The notes: generated by a model not told the origin, from the sequence alone. A DNA stretch of 64,000 bases from Schaalia turicensis ACS-279-V-Col4 (GCF_000296505.1 NZ_JH815208.1:175157-239156); one strand, 5' to 3'. Counted from the first letter of the stretch, positions 35,611-44,855 are shown. Numbers and translations are program-made.

Positions 35611-36354
35611 TCACGCCTGTGGCTGAACGTCAGCCCATTCGCCAAGCGAGACGCGGTGACCGGTGTAGAACGGACGATCCTCGCGCACGTGCAGGCGAGC
35701 CCGGGTGTAGCGCTGAGCGTGAAGCACGCCCTCCAGGCGATCGAGCGTGTCAGCCTCGAATGCGAGAATCCACTCGTAGTCGGACATACCGAATGCGGAC
35801 AGGGTCGAACCCTTGACATCCGGGTACTGGCTGAAGCCATTCTTGCCGTGCTCGGCCATGATGGCGCTACGCTCTTCGGGCTCCATCAGGTACCAGTCGT
35901 AAGAGCGGACGAACGGGTAGACGGTGATCCAGTCGCGCGGTGCGACGCCTGCGAAGCATGCGGGCACGTGGCGGGTGTTGAATTCTGCGGGAGTGTGCTG
36001 GCCCATGACGGACCAGACGGGGATCAGGTAGGCACCCAGGGGCGACGCGAGCAGACCGCGGTAGGCCTTCTGCAACGCGAACGGATCGTCGGCGAGCCAC
36101 CACACCAGCAGGTCAGCGTCGGCGCGCAGACCAGCAAGGTCGTAGGTGCCACGCAGTTCCACGCCCTCGGGGGTGATGGCTGCCAGGGTTTCCTCAACCA
36201 GGACCTTGCGTTCTACTTCATCAGTCGGTAGCGGTGCACCGGTCGCGAAGACCGAGGTCAGGCCGTAGTGGAAGCCGTTGTTGATGGCGTCGATATCGAC
36301 GTCGGTGGCGTCGCGCGGATCCTTGTGCGAGTAGGTCTTTCCGGTTTGGCTCAT
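35611..36354 (-). CDS. hemQ: Coproheme decarboxylase HemQ (ChdC)
   Basis: 247 residues, chlorite-dismutase-like fold. Signature pieces: LRGTYDLAGLRADADLLVWWLADDP, the catalytic-Tyr region FVRSYDWYLMEPEERSAIMAEHGK, and SDYEWILAFEADTL. HemQ oxidatively decarboxylates two propionates of coproheme III to give heme b, the last step of the coproporphyrin-dependent pathway of Gram-positive bacteria. Third gene of hemA-hemH-hemQ, 66 bases after hemH, with AAAGGAGAACC as ribosome-binding site. Confidence 0.96.
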   Translation of the reverse strand: MSQTGKTYSHKDPRDATDVDIDAINNGFHYGLTSVFATGAPLPTDEVERKVLVEETLAAITPEGVELRGTYDLAGLRADADLLVWWLADDPFALQKAYRGLLASPLGAYLIPVWSVMGQHTPAEFNTRHVPACFAGVAPRDWITVYPFVRSYDWYLMEPEERSAIMAEHGKNGFSQYPDVKGSTLSAFGMSDYEWILAFEADTLDRLEGVLHAQRYTRARLHVREDRPFYTGHRVSLGEWADVQPQA

Positions 36355-36420
36355 TGGTTCTCCTTTGATGTGAGCTTTGTGTGAAGCTATTTGCTTGTTT
36401 GTTTCAGTTGGCGCGAATGT

Positions 36421-37677
36421 TCAGCGGGCAGTTTTCTCCGATTGACGAGGCCGCCCATCGCGCTTATTCGCGTGACTTTTCTGGGCGGGTTCGGCCGGGT
36501 GGTGTGCGTCGCGCGGGTGAGTGTGCGTGGGTAGTTCGCCGTTCTTCGCGGCGGTTGGCCCTGCAACGACTGTCTTTCCCGTGTCGAGACCTTCGATCAT
36601 GCGACAGCAGTGGCTTGCGCATTCGTCCGGCCACGCGCCCAGCGGAAGGGTCGAGGGTTGTTCTGGGTTTTCTCCGCGAGCGCGGGCTGCGCGTTCAAGG
36701 ATGAGGTCGGCAAGGGATGCGATGAATGCGGGGTGTGTGTCGACGGTGCGCGCGCGGTCGTAGTCGAGTTCCAGGTCGGTAGCGGTTTGCTTGGCTTCGG
36801 TGTCGAGGTCAAAGACGACTTCCATGTGGTCGGAAATAAAGCCGATGGGTGCGCATGAGACGGCTTTGACGCCTTCGGCTTTGAGTTCTTCGAGCCGATC
36901 ATTGATGTCGGGTTCCAGCCAAGATGCGTTCGGGTTGCCCGAACGCGAGCAGAAAGCCAAGTCGGTTTTCAGCGTTCCTACTTTGAGTCCAAGCTTTTCT
37001 TCGACTGCGGGGACGATCAGTTCCATGAGCGCGAGATGCTGAGCCACGTAGTCTGAGCCGGTCTTGTCGGAATTACCGGATCCGCCCTGCATCGGGGTGG
37101 GGATGGAGTGGGTGACGAAGACGAGGTGCAAATCGTCAATTACAGTTCCTCGATCGAGTAGCGTCTTCACTGATTCGCTGACAACGTCGATCTGGGCGGT
37201 AAGAAAGCCGGGGGAATCGTGGTACGAGCGAACCTTATCGACGGTCATGTCCTTACCACCATCGGGGAGCAGGGCGAGTGCGTCCGCGACATCTTCGCGG
37301 TACTGCCGGCATCCGGAGTAGGAGGCGTAGGCAGAGGTCTGCATCATCAGGATTCTGCGGGCACCACCCTGGACAAGTTCCGCGATTGTTTCCGACATGA
37401 AGGGGTGCCAGTTTCGGTTTCCGAGGCCAATAGTGATGTCCGCGCCTCGTGAGTGCAATTCCTCGCGCAGAGCTTCTAGCAAGGCCTCGTTGCAGGCGTT
37501 GATGGGACTGACTCCCCCGAAACGTCCGTAGTGACCAGAGACTTCCAGCAGGCGCTCGTCCGGGATCCCCTTGCCTTTCGTGGCGTTACGCATGAAAGGG
37601 AGCACATCGTCGGGGCCGTTCGGGCCACCGTAGGAAACCACGAGAAGCGCATCGTAGGGTGCGGTCAGATCAGACAT
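36421..37677 (-). CDS. hemH: Coproporphyrin III ferrochelatase
   Basis: 418 residues from the ATG with GGAG 7 bases upstream (an earlier Met lies within hemA). The chelatase fold begins YDALLVVSYGGPNGPDDV; the catalytic His lies in VFVTHSIPTPM. Cys in SYSGCRQY and three in WPDECASHCCRM (near 360) match the positions of the [2Fe-2S] ligands known in actinobacterial ferrochelatases. It inserts Fe(II) into coproporphyrin III for HemQ. It overlaps hemA by 8 bp. The last ~45 residues (THTHPRDAHHPAEPAQKSHANKR and beyond) are a low-complexity extension; its final codons coincide with a dispersed ATTGACGAGGCCG element. Confidence 0.94.
   Translation of the reverse strand: MSDLTAPYDALLVVSYGGPNGPDDVLPFMRNATKGKGIPDERLLEVSGHYGRFGGVSPINACNEALLEALREELHSRGADITIGLGNRNWHPFMSETIAELVQGGARRILMMQTSAYASYSGCRQYREDVADALALLPDGGKDMTVDKVRSYHDSPGFLTAQIDVVSESVKTLLDRGTVIDDLHLVFVTHSIPTPMQGGSGNSDKTGSDYVAQHLALMELIVPAVEEKLGLKVGTLKTDLAFCSRSGNPNASWLEPDINDRLEELKAEGVKAVSCAPIGFISDHMEVVFDLDTEAKQTATDLELDYDRARTVDTHPAFIASLADLILERAARARGENPEQPSTLPLGAWPDECASHCCRMIEGLDTGKTVVAGPTAAKNGELPTHTHPRDAHHPAEPAQKSHANKRDGRPRQSEKTAR
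36430..36453 (+). repeat. Dispersed intergenic element, copy in the hemH 3' end
   Basis: Copy of a short element with core ATTGACGAGGCCG. 22 of 24 positions match the copy at 62094-62117, including the preceding AGTTTTC. It overlaps the last codons of hemH on the opposite strand. Confidence 0.55.
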
Positions 37678-38869
37678 TTTCTGCTCCAATTCCAAGGACT
37701 CGTTCAAGCGCTTCGAGGTATTCATGTGCATTTCCGTCTGCTACTGCTGCCCTGGCAGTACGGCAGGGCGCGTTCACCAAACGCGCCGCCAAGTGGTGGA
37801 GGGCTCGAGCAGTGCGCGCGGCCTCGTCCTCATCAAGGTGAGAAAGAGTGGCACATTCTTCTTCGACGATCGCGTCAACTGCGTTTCTGAGGTTCACAAT
37901 CGCACGGTCAACATCCGCCCCATGGGCGACGTTGACGAAGGTTGTGACAGCGTCGGCGATGATGGCTTCGGCGATGTCGATGTCTTCACGTTGGACCGCG
38001 GGCAGGCGATCAGAGACGTTGTCCAAGCCGATGCGAACCACCTGGTCTGCTTCGAAATCGTCGATTTCAATATCGGGAACCAACGCAAGATCGACAATGA
38101 TCAGTGGGCTGTCGGCGCCTCGGGTGGATACGGCCGCGCGGATCTGATCTGCGGTCAAGACCGGCTGACCACTGCCTCTGCACGAAACAATGAGGTCCAC
38201 GTGGGCAAGCTCGTCATCAATGGTGTCGGGGACAATTGGGCGGGCACCGTGACCTTCACAAAACGCTTCGGCGCGCCCCGACGCTGAGTGGACTCCGATC
38301 TCGCGGACGCCATGGTCGCGCAGGGCACTGACAGTTGCACCCGCGTAGGACCCGGTTCCAAAGAGGATGGCGCGTTGGTCGCCGAGGTCGCCTCGTATTT
38401 CCTCCGCTAGGTCAAGGGCGACGTGAACAATGGAGCGTCCATGGCCAGCAAGACTTGTTTTCGCAGCTACTTTGCGTGACACCGCGGACGAGGATTGGAA
38501 GAGGCGCGAAAGAGCGGGAGTGATCGTCCCCCGCTGCGTGGCCACTTCAGCTGCGCGACGGACTTGACCGACAATTTCGCGTTCTCCGATGACCATGGAG
38601 TCCAAGCCCGAGGCAACGCGAAACAGGTAGGCGACAGCGTCGCGACCAGAGCGCGATGTCACCGCGTCGAGTCGTTCACTCAGCGCCACCGGGAATTCAG
38701 CGGAGTCGACAACAATATCGACGCGGTTACAGGTCGATATCGTGACCGCACCGTCGATCACTCCGGCTTTGAGAAATTCATCGACAATCGACGGGGTGGT
38801 GCGACTAGCCTCGGCCACGGCATCAAGGCCCTGGTCGGAATGGCTGACGGATAAAATATGAATTCCCAT
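37670..38869 (-). CDS. hemA: Glutamyl-tRNA reductase
   Basis: 399 residues. Catalytic Cys in TISTCNRVDIV (about 49), GREIVGQVRRA region (GEREIVGQV), and nucleotide-binding FGTGSYAGATVSALRDHG. The C-terminal dimerisation helices are intact. It reduces glutamyl-tRNA(Glu) to glutamate-1-semialdehyde, the regulated first step. Some residues usually strict in the family vary (FGTGSYAG in place of the common GAGxMG). First gene of the minus-strand heme transcript, divergent from hemE across an AT-rich operator region. Confidence 0.94.
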   Translation of the reverse strand: MGIHILSVSHSDQGLDAVAEASRTTPSIVDEFLKAGVIDGAVTISTCNRVDIVVDSAEFPVALSERLDAVTSRSGRDAVAYLFRVASGLDSMVIGEREIVGQVRRAAEVATQRGTITPALSRLFQSSSAVSRKVAAKTSLAGHGRSIVHVALDLAEEIRGDLGDQRAILFGTGSYAGATVSALRDHGVREIGVHSASGRAEAFCEGHGARPIVPDTIDDELAHVDLIVSCRGSGQPVLTADQIRAAVSTRGADSPLIIVDLALVPDIEIDDFEADQVVRIGLDNVSDRLPAVQREDIDIAEAIIADAVTTFVNVAHGADVDRAIVNLRNAVDAIVEEECATLSHLDEDEAARTARALHHLAARLVNAPCRTARAAVADGNAHEYLEALERVLGIGAENV

Positions 38870-38898
38870 TTCGTCGCAATCAAACCATAATTAAACGT

Positions 38899-38923
38899 AT
38901 GATTCACAATTTATGTGAATCAT
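38899..38923. promoter_or_regulatory. Perfect palindrome in the hemA-hemE divergent promoter
   Basis: ATGATTCAC (38899-38907), 7-bp AT spacer, GTGAATCAT (38915-38923). It is 30 bases from the hemA start and suits an operator for a dimeric regulator. The 11-mer TCACATAAATT, which spans one half-site and the spacer on the minus strand, recurs exactly before hemC at 41761-41771. Confidence 0.7.
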
Positions 38924-38946
38924 TTTGGAAAATCATTTAACGACAA

Positions 38947-39001
38947 TTTGACAGATAAAATAAATGACACTTTGACAGATAAAATAAATGACACTTTGAC
39001 A
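38947..39001. repeat. 24-bp tandem repeats before hemE
   Basis: Two perfect adjacent copies (38947-38970, 38971-38994) starting TTTGACAGATAAAATAAATG, followed by a third partial copy TTTGACA. Each carries a TTGACA that could be a -35 element, and a GATAAAATAAATGA block whose near copy (ATAAAATAATTGA) occurs before hemC at about 41806-41818. The length of the array may be variable by slippage. Confidence 0.85.
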
Positions 39002-39045
39002 TAAAAACAATTTGTTGGATCTGCCCCCACCATGTAAGGAAAACC

Positions 39046-40155
39046 GTGACCCTTTCGGACAACGCGCCCGTGGCGACGAAGGCCACCACGTCACCCGTGG
39101 CCGAGTCTTCGTTCATGCAAGCAGTGTCGGGCCGTCGACCAGCCACGACCCCCGTCTGGTTTATGCGCCAGGCTGGACGTTCTTTGCCCGAGTACCGCGA
39201 GCTGCGCGCACGCTCGCAGGCATCAATGTTGGACGCGTGCCTGACTCCCGAATTGGCAAGTGAGGCGACACTACAGCCGGTTCGTCGCCACGGGGTTGAC
39301 GCAGCGGTGTTCTATTCGGACATCATGGTTCCCCTGCGACTTGCGGGGGTGGATGTGGAGATAGTGGGGGGCATTGGCCCTGTCATCGCGTCTCCGATTC
39401 GTTGCGCGGATGACGTTAATCGTCTGACAGAGCGCGGAGCGTCGCTTTCAATCGCGCCCGGAATTGAGCAGATCCGCCAAGCCGTACACATGACAGTTGC
39501 CCAGCTTGGGTCCACTCCCCTGATCGGTTTTGGTGGCGCACCTTTTACCCTCGCCTGCTACCTGGTTGCCGGCCAACCTTCGCGCGACCATTGCGAAGCT
39601 CGAGCGTTCATGTATTCGGATCCGGAGTCATGGGATCGGCTGATGACGTGGTGTGCAGATGTCACCGGAGCCTTTATCGCCGAGCAGGTATCGGCTGGCG
39701 CATCAGCCACTCAGCTGTTCGATTCGTGGGTTGGCGTGCTGGGCGAAGACGATTATCGGCGCCACGTGTCCCCCTATTCAGCGCGTGCGATCGAGGTTGC
39801 CGGTCGCGCCCTGAGTTCAACAACTGGAACGCGCGCCCCGATGATCCATTTCGGCACGGGCACACCGCAGTTGCTGACCGCGATGCATGATGCAGGTGGC
39901 GATATCATCGGCGTTGACCAGCGCATTTCTTTGGACTCAGCATCCGCGCTTTTTGACAATACTGTTCCCCTGCAGGGCAATCTGGATCCCGCCTACCTGA
40001 CCGTTCCATTCGACATTCTTGAAGCAAAGGTGCGTCAGATTATTCGTCAGGGGAAGGCCGCACCGTCCCATATTTTCAACCTTGCTCACGGCGTTCCAAA
40101 GGACACAGATCCACGCGTTCTGACACGTCTGGTCGAGTTGGTGCATTCGCTATGA
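39046..40155 (+). CDS. hemE: Uroporphyrinogen decarboxylase
   Basis: 369 residues, GTG start with AAGGA 5 bases upstream. Signature TPVWFMRQAGRSLPEYR (about 36-52), catalytic Asp in AAVFYSDIMVPL, GFGGAPFTLACYLV, and a C-terminal ISLDSASALF / VPLQGNLDPAYL motif. It decarboxylates uroporphyrinogen III to coproporphyrinogen III. The stop overlaps the hemG ATG (ATGA). No hemN or hemF is seen, in keeping with the coproporphyrin route. Confidence 0.96.
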   Translation: MTLSDNAPVATKATTSPVAESSFMQAVSGRRPATTPVWFMRQAGRSLPEYRELRARSQASMLDACLTPELASEATLQPVRRHGVDAAVFYSDIMVPLRLAGVDVEIVGGIGPVIASPIRCADDVNRLTERGASLSIAPGIEQIRQAVHMTVAQLGSTPLIGFGGAPFTLACYLVAGQPSRDHCEARAFMYSDPESWDRLMTWCADVTGAFIAEQVSAGASATQLFDSWVGVLGEDDYRRHVSPYSARAIEVAGRALSSTTGTRAPMIHFGTGTPQLLTAMHDAGGDIIGVDQRISLDSASALFDNTVPLQGNLDPAYLTVPFDILEAKVRQIIRQGKAAPSHIFNLAHGVPKDTDPRVLTRLVELVHSL

Positions 40156-41702
40156 ACGCCGAAAATCGCACGATCTCATCGACAAACGAATTGTCCCGCT
40201 ATCACTGGGACACGATCGTGATCGGTGGCGGAATTGCTGGACTTGTTTCCGCCTGGGAATCCGTCAAAGCAGGCCAGACGACCCTGCTTGTTGAGTCGCG
40301 AGGCTATGTGGGCGGGCAGGTCGCATCAATGATGGTGGGTGGTGCCCACGTCGACATCGGTGCGGAGAGTTTTGCTCTACGAGGCACCGCGATGACCTCC
40401 ATGGCTGAAGAGCTGGGGCTGAAAATCACAGCACCCAGTGGAGGGCGCTCGCATTATTTCCTGCCGCCCGTTCCTCATTCTCTCCACACCACATGGGGTC
40501 TTCACCGGTTCCCATCGGACTCGATGATGGGTATCCCCTCTGATCCGGCATCGGCAGAAGTCCGGGCAATTCTTGGGGATCAAGGGGCGATGCGCGCATG
40601 CGAAGACCTGACTTTGCCTCCCCACGTCGGCGCCGAATGCGCCGACGTGGCCTCGTTTATTGAAGCCCGCATGGGGCGAGTCGTGCTTGATCGCTTGGTC
40701 CGCCCGCTGGTTGCTGGCATTCACTCGCAGGATCCCGAGAAGCTGGATGTCGACCGCGTACTACCCGGGATGCGCGCCGACCTACTCCATCACGGGAGTC
40801 TTGCGAAGGCTGTTGGCACACGACTGGAAAAGTCGAGCGGGTCACGTGGCGACGTCAGCATCGAGGGTGGAATGCAGGTTCTGATCGACGCCCTTACAGC
40901 TGAGATTCTGGCAAAGGGTTCCGCGATTGCGACGCGTTGCGGCGCGGAAGCGATCTGTTGCGCGTCGGTCAGCGCCAGCGACTCGAGCACCGTCCAATGG
41001 CAGGTGGATATTCGCGATACGACCCCGGCTGGAGCTCCTTCCGCAGAACCTCGTCGAACGTCGGTCGGACGTCTGCTCACAGCTAGTCGCGTCATTCTGG
41101 CGTGTTCGCACGCACCCGCTCTGCGTGTGCTCACCCCTTTGTTCCCGGAAGCCCAAGAATGCGCGTTTGCGCCGGGCGCGCCGATTGTGCGGTCTTTCCT
41201 CGCTGTTCGAGCAGAGGCACTGGATAGCGCTCCGGTTGGTCCTGGATTGCTGGTTTCGCCCGATATTTCTAGCGTTGTCGAGTGCCCTGTAGGCGCGAAA
41301 GCACTTTCTCAGCTGGATGTGAAGTGGGCATGGATTGCCGACGAATTGCGCGAGGCTCACGGGGAGCACGTTCATCTTCTTCGCCTGTCTCACGGTCGAC
41401 CAGGGGATGAAGATCGAACGCCATCACTGGGCGAGCTTCTGCATGACGCTAGCGTGCTGACCGGTACGGATCTTGGAGCCGAGAACGTGATCAATCACAG
41501 GGTGATTCACTGGAATGGTACTTTGGCGCAGGCGACACCCGACTTGGCTCGTCGAATCAGTGCCCTGCGCCAGAAGGCGGAATCATTGCCCGGCTTGCTG
41601 ATTTGTGGGGCGTGGGTATCAGGTTCCGGAATCGCCGGCGTGGTGGCAGATGCACGTCAGCGCGTACGGGGTGAGAGGCGCTCATTCCTTTTCGGCAGGT
41701 GA
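40152..41702 (+). CDS. hemG: Coproporphyrinogen III oxidase, HemY/CgoX type (FAD)
   Basis: 516 residues. FAD dinucleotide-binding TIVIGGGIAGLVSAWESVKAGQTTLLVE (about 21-48), FAD-associated AHVDIGAESFALRG, IEGGMQVLIDAL, and the C-terminal GAWVSGSGIAGVVADAR that closes the FAD site. In Gram-positive bacteria this enzyme oxidises coproporphyrinogen III to coproporphyrin III. It is also listed as hemY or cgoX. Somewhat longer than average, with a divergent middle region. Coupled to hemE by ATGA. Confidence 0.9.
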   Translation: MNAENRTISSTNELSRYHWDTIVIGGGIAGLVSAWESVKAGQTTLLVESRGYVGGQVASMMVGGAHVDIGAESFALRGTAMTSMAEELGLKITAPSGGRSHYFLPPVPHSLHTTWGLHRFPSDSMMGIPSDPASAEVRAILGDQGAMRACEDLTLPPHVGAECADVASFIEARMGRVVLDRLVRPLVAGIHSQDPEKLDVDRVLPGMRADLLHHGSLAKAVGTRLEKSSGSRGDVSIEGGMQVLIDALTAEILAKGSAIATRCGAEAICCASVSASDSSTVQWQVDIRDTTPAGAPSAEPRRTSVGRLLTASRVILACSHAPALRVLTPLFPEAQECAFAPGAPIVRSFLAVRAEALDSAPVGPGLLVSPDISSVVECPVGAKALSQLDVKWAWIADELREAHGEHVHLLRLSHGRPGDEDRTPSLGELLHDASVLTGTDLGAENVINHRVIHWNGTLAQATPDLARRISALRQKAESLPGLLICGAWVSGSGIAGVVADARQRVRGERRSFLFGR

Positions 41703-41890
41703 AAAGAATTCATTTAATCCCGAAATGCGAATTACGTCATTACCTATTGCCGAATATCTGTCACATAAATTCCGACTCACCAGATAGTTTTTAATTCACT
41801 CTGTCATAAAATAATTGAATCCGAAGAATTACGTGAAGAGAACCGACTTTTGTCACTATCAATTATCGAATTACCCTCATCTCGTCTAAT
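41703..41890 (+). promoter_or_regulatory. AT-rich promoter region of hemCDBL
   Basis: Clearly lower GC than its neighbours. Contains TCACATAAATT (41761-41771) and ATAAAATAATTGA (about 41806-41818), both shared with the hemA-hemE region, and several TGTCA boxes. TCTAAT (41885-41890) ends 6 bases before the hemC ATG, so the transcript is probably leaderless. No gene lies here. Confidence 0.55.
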
Positions 41891-41895
41891 CTGCA

Positions 41896-42921
41896 ATGGT
41901 GACCATGAACTCCCCCATCCCCGCTTCCGATACCCCCGTCCTCAAGCTGGGCACGCGAGCTTCAAAGCTTGCCCTCACCCAATCGCAGATGGTGGCGAAC
42001 GCGATCGAAGAAGCTGGCACACATGCGGGCACCCCCGTCCGCGTGGAGCTTGTTCATATCACGACTCACGGCGACGTTGACCCAACTCCTCTGTCGAAGC
42101 TGGGGGGAGCCGGGGTATTCGTTGCCCACCTGCGCGAATCTCTACTGGCTGGCGAATGCGATATTGCCGTGCATTCGTGTAAGGATCTGCCGACCGACGA
42201 TATTGACGGTTTGACCCTCGTCGCGATGCCACCGCGCGAGGATGTTCGCGACGCTCTCTGTTCGCGAGGTGGCACGCCGTTGGCAGAGCTTCCAGAAGGC
42301 GCAAAGGTTGGCACGGGTTCTCCCAGGCGTAGTGCGCAGATTCTGGCTACCCGCCCCGACATTCAGATCGTCGATATTCGTGGCAATGTTCCGACGCGCC
42401 TCGCACGCATCAACGAAGATCTGGACGCCGTCATATTAGCAACCGCAGGGCTCAACCGTTTAGGCATGTCAGAGGCGATTGCACAGTACCTTCCGACCAA
42501 TCAGATGCTTCCTGCCGCCGCCCAAGGGGCACTGGCTATTGAAGTGCGATCCGACTGGGATCCCGCGTTGATCGCTCTTGTTGCGTCGTTGGATGACCAG
42601 GCAACACACATCGGCGTAACTGCAGAACGCTCGCTCATGAACGCATTGGGTGCCGGATGCGCTGCACCACTTGGAGCGCTTGGCACAATCGACGACGGAG
42701 TATTGACCCTGCACGGACGCGTGATCGCGACCGACGGCAGCCAGGTGCTTGAACGTGTGGCCTCGTGCCCCATTCCCCAGGTCCACGATTCCACGTCCGC
42801 GATCTCCACCAAGACGCACGAGGCCGCAATCTTACTGGGACGCGCGCTTGCGCAGACCCTGCTTGGGGCGGGAGCCGAAGAAATCGCTGACATACACGCC
42901 ACGAAGAATCAGACGAAATGA
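41896..42921 (+). CDS. hemC: Porphobilinogen deaminase
   Basis: 341 residues; the first ATG fits a leaderless start, GTG or ATG three codons on are alternatives. KLGTRASKLALTQSQ start, VHSCKDLPTD with the catalytic Asp region, GTGSPRRSAQ, and the dipyrromethane cofactor Cys in NALGAGCAAPLGA (about 250). It polymerises four porphobilinogens to hydroxymethylbilane. First of hemC-hemD-hemB-hemL; the stop overlaps hemD by ATGA. Confidence 0.96.
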   Translation: MVTMNSPIPASDTPVLKLGTRASKLALTQSQMVANAIEEAGTHAGTPVRVELVHITTHGDVDPTPLSKLGGAGVFVAHLRESLLAGECDIAVHSCKDLPTDDIDGLTLVAMPPREDVRDALCSRGGTPLAELPEGAKVGTGSPRRSAQILATRPDIQIVDIRGNVPTRLARINEDLDAVILATAGLNRLGMSEAIAQYLPTNQMLPAAAQGALAIEVRSDWDPALIALVASLDDQATHIGVTAERSLMNALGAGCAAPLGALGTIDDGVLTLHGRVIATDGSQVLERVASCPIPQVHDSTSAISTKTHEAAILLGRALAQTLLGAGAEEIADIHATKNQTK

Positions 42922-43757
42922 GCACCGACGCACACGTCTTCATCACGCGCCCACATTCTAAGGAGCGCCCCGACCCGTTTGGGCAGGCGATCGAAGCCCT
43001 CTCGACTCCGAACGTGCACGTTCACGCTGAATCTTTGGAACTCACTCGCACCACAGTGAGTGACGAAGAGTGCAAGCGTTTCGCAGATGATCTCATGACG
43101 TACGCGTCAACGGGTTCGTGCGGATGGATTCTGTTTACTTCAGCGCGCACAATTCGCGTATGCGCACATCGCATCGAGAATTTTGTCGATTATATGAAGT
43201 GCGTGCACGAACGAGGCGCGCGCATCGGCGTGGTTGGCCCCGCCACAGCGAAAGCATTGAAAGCGCTCGGCATCGACGTTGATCTGCAGTCCGAAGGGTC
43301 CGGGGAGGACTTGGCGAACGCTGTTGTCGCTTTCGATCGCGAGCGCAGTGTCCAGACTCGCGAAGTACTACTTCCACAGTCGGCAATCGCCAGGGTTCAG
43401 CTTCGCCAGATACTGAGCGAGGCCAGCTATCCTGTCCGTCATTACCCGGTCTACACAACGGTCACGATCGCTCCACGTTATTCTCTCGAGCTTGCCAGAA
43501 TGTGCTCGTCCACCTACGTGACCGCAACGGTCATCACCGCCCCCTCATCAGCGCGAGCTTTGAAAGACGTTGCACCCTACTTATTCCCCCATATCCCCGT
43601 CATTGTGTTGGGACAGGCGAGCGCCACAACAATGGCAGAGATCGCTCCCGAAGCTCAGGTCATTGTCGCCGACCATCCCACTCCTGACGCGGTTGCCGAC
43701 TGTATCAAGCACATTCTTGAAACACATGCTGGTCATTCACCACAGAAAGGGATCTGA
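42918..43757 (+). CDS. hemD: Uroporphyrinogen-III synthase
   Basis: 279 residues. HemD is poorly conserved; supporting features are the start VFITRPHSKERPDPFGQAIEAL, WILFTSARTIRVCA, IGVVGPATAKALKALGID, YPVYTTVTI and the late VITAPSSARAL, in the right order for the two-lobed fold. It closes and inverts ring D of hydroxymethylbilane. Position between hemC and hemB makes the call firm. Confidence 0.88.
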   Translation: MSTDAHVFITRPHSKERPDPFGQAIEALSTPNVHVHAESLELTRTTVSDEECKRFADDLMTYASTGSCGWILFTSARTIRVCAHRIENFVDYMKCVHERGARIGVVGPATAKALKALGIDVDLQSEGSGEDLANAVVAFDRERSVQTREVLLPQSAIARVQLRQILSEASYPVRHYPVYTTVTIAPRYSLELARMCSSTYVTATVITAPSSARALKDVAPYLFPHIPVIVLGQASATTMAEIAPEAQVIVADHPTPDAVADCIKHILETHAGHSPQKGI

Positions 43758-43763
43758 CTTTCC

Positions 43764-44747
43764 ATGACTTCTCCCGCTCCATTCTTCCGCCCCCGCCGAG
43801 TTCGACAGTCCGCTGCGATGCGTGGCCTCGTCCGCGAAACTCGAGTGAGCGCCCAGCAACTGATCGCACCCGTGTTCGTCCGCGAAGGCATCGACTCTCC
43901 CGTGCCGATCACTTCAATGCCCGGCCAGTTCCAGTTCGACATTGATTCGTTGCGTCGCTACGCAGCCGAGTGTGCCGAAGCTGGCATCGGCGGGATTGAC
44001 CTGTTTGGTGTCCCCGAGATGCGTGATCCGACCGGTTCGCAGGCGTGGGCAGAAGACGGGATTCTGAACCGTGGCATCACTGCCATTGCCGAAGAAGTGG
44101 GCGACGCACTCGTCATCTGTGCCGACACCTGCCTCGACGAATTCACTGACCATGGGCACTGCGGTGTCCTCGACGAACAGGGCCGCGTTGACAACGATCC
44201 AACCTTAGACCTGTACGTCAAGATGGCTCTGTCTCAGGCTGAATCCGGCGCCCACATGGTGTCCCCATCGGGGATGATGGACGGCCAGGTGCGCGCAATC
44301 CGCGAAGCGCTTGACGATAATGGGCACGCAGACGTTGCCATCCTTGCCTACTCGGCAAAGTACGCGTCCGCGTTCTACGGCCCATTCCGCGAAGCCGTCG
44401 ACTCGACCCTGAAAGGCGACCGTCGCACCTACCAGCAGGATCCCGCGAACAAGCGCGAAGGCGTGCGCGAGGTTCTGCTCGACATCGAGGAAGGGGCTGA
44501 CATCGTCATGGTCAAGCCCGCGCTTGCCTACCTTGATGTTTTGGCTGAAGTCGCTTCACTGTCGAGCGTCCCAGTCGCCGCCTACCAGGTGTCCGGCGAA
44601 TACGCCATGGTCGAAGCAGCCGCCGCAAACGGGTGGATCAACCGCGATGCCATCATCGACGAATCCATCACCGCGATCGTGCGCGCAGGCGCTGACATGG
44701 TGCTCACCTATTGGGCGCTTGAAGTTGCCAAGCGCTTTCGAAAGTAA
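43764..44747 (+). CDS. hemB: Delta-aminolevulinic acid dehydratase (porphobilinogen synthase)
   Basis: 327 residues. Metal-site segment ADTCLDEFTDHGHCGVLDEQG: two of three usual zinc cysteines are kept and the middle one is Asp, a mixed Cys/Asp site. Schiff-base lysines in LAYSAKYASAFYGPFR and VMVKPALAYLD. It condenses two aminolevulinates into porphobilinogen. 6 bases after hemD. Confidence 0.97.
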   Translation: MTSPAPFFRPRRVRQSAAMRGLVRETRVSAQQLIAPVFVREGIDSPVPITSMPGQFQFDIDSLRRYAAECAEAGIGGIDLFGVPEMRDPTGSQAWAEDGILNRGITAIAEEVGDALVICADTCLDEFTDHGHCGVLDEQGRVDNDPTLDLYVKMALSQAESGAHMVSPSGMMDGQVRAIREALDDNGHADVAILAYSAKYASAFYGPFREAVDSTLKGDRRTYQQDPANKREGVREVLLDIEEGADIVMVKPALAYLDVLAEVASLSSVPVAAYQVSGEYAMVEAAAANGWINRDAIIDESITAIVRAGADMVLTYWALEVAKRFRK

Positions 44748-44855
44748 ACCCGCGCACCACCCAGCGACACCCGGCAACTGCGCAAAACAGCGCGAAACTG
44801 ACCAGCCTCGTCAATTTCTATACGACGTTAGACTCATGAATATACGGAGAACCCG

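Noticed and set aside
38947..39001. CRISPR-like array
   Set aside because: The 24-bp units are directly adjacent without spacers and lie in a divergent promoter; no cas genes in the window.
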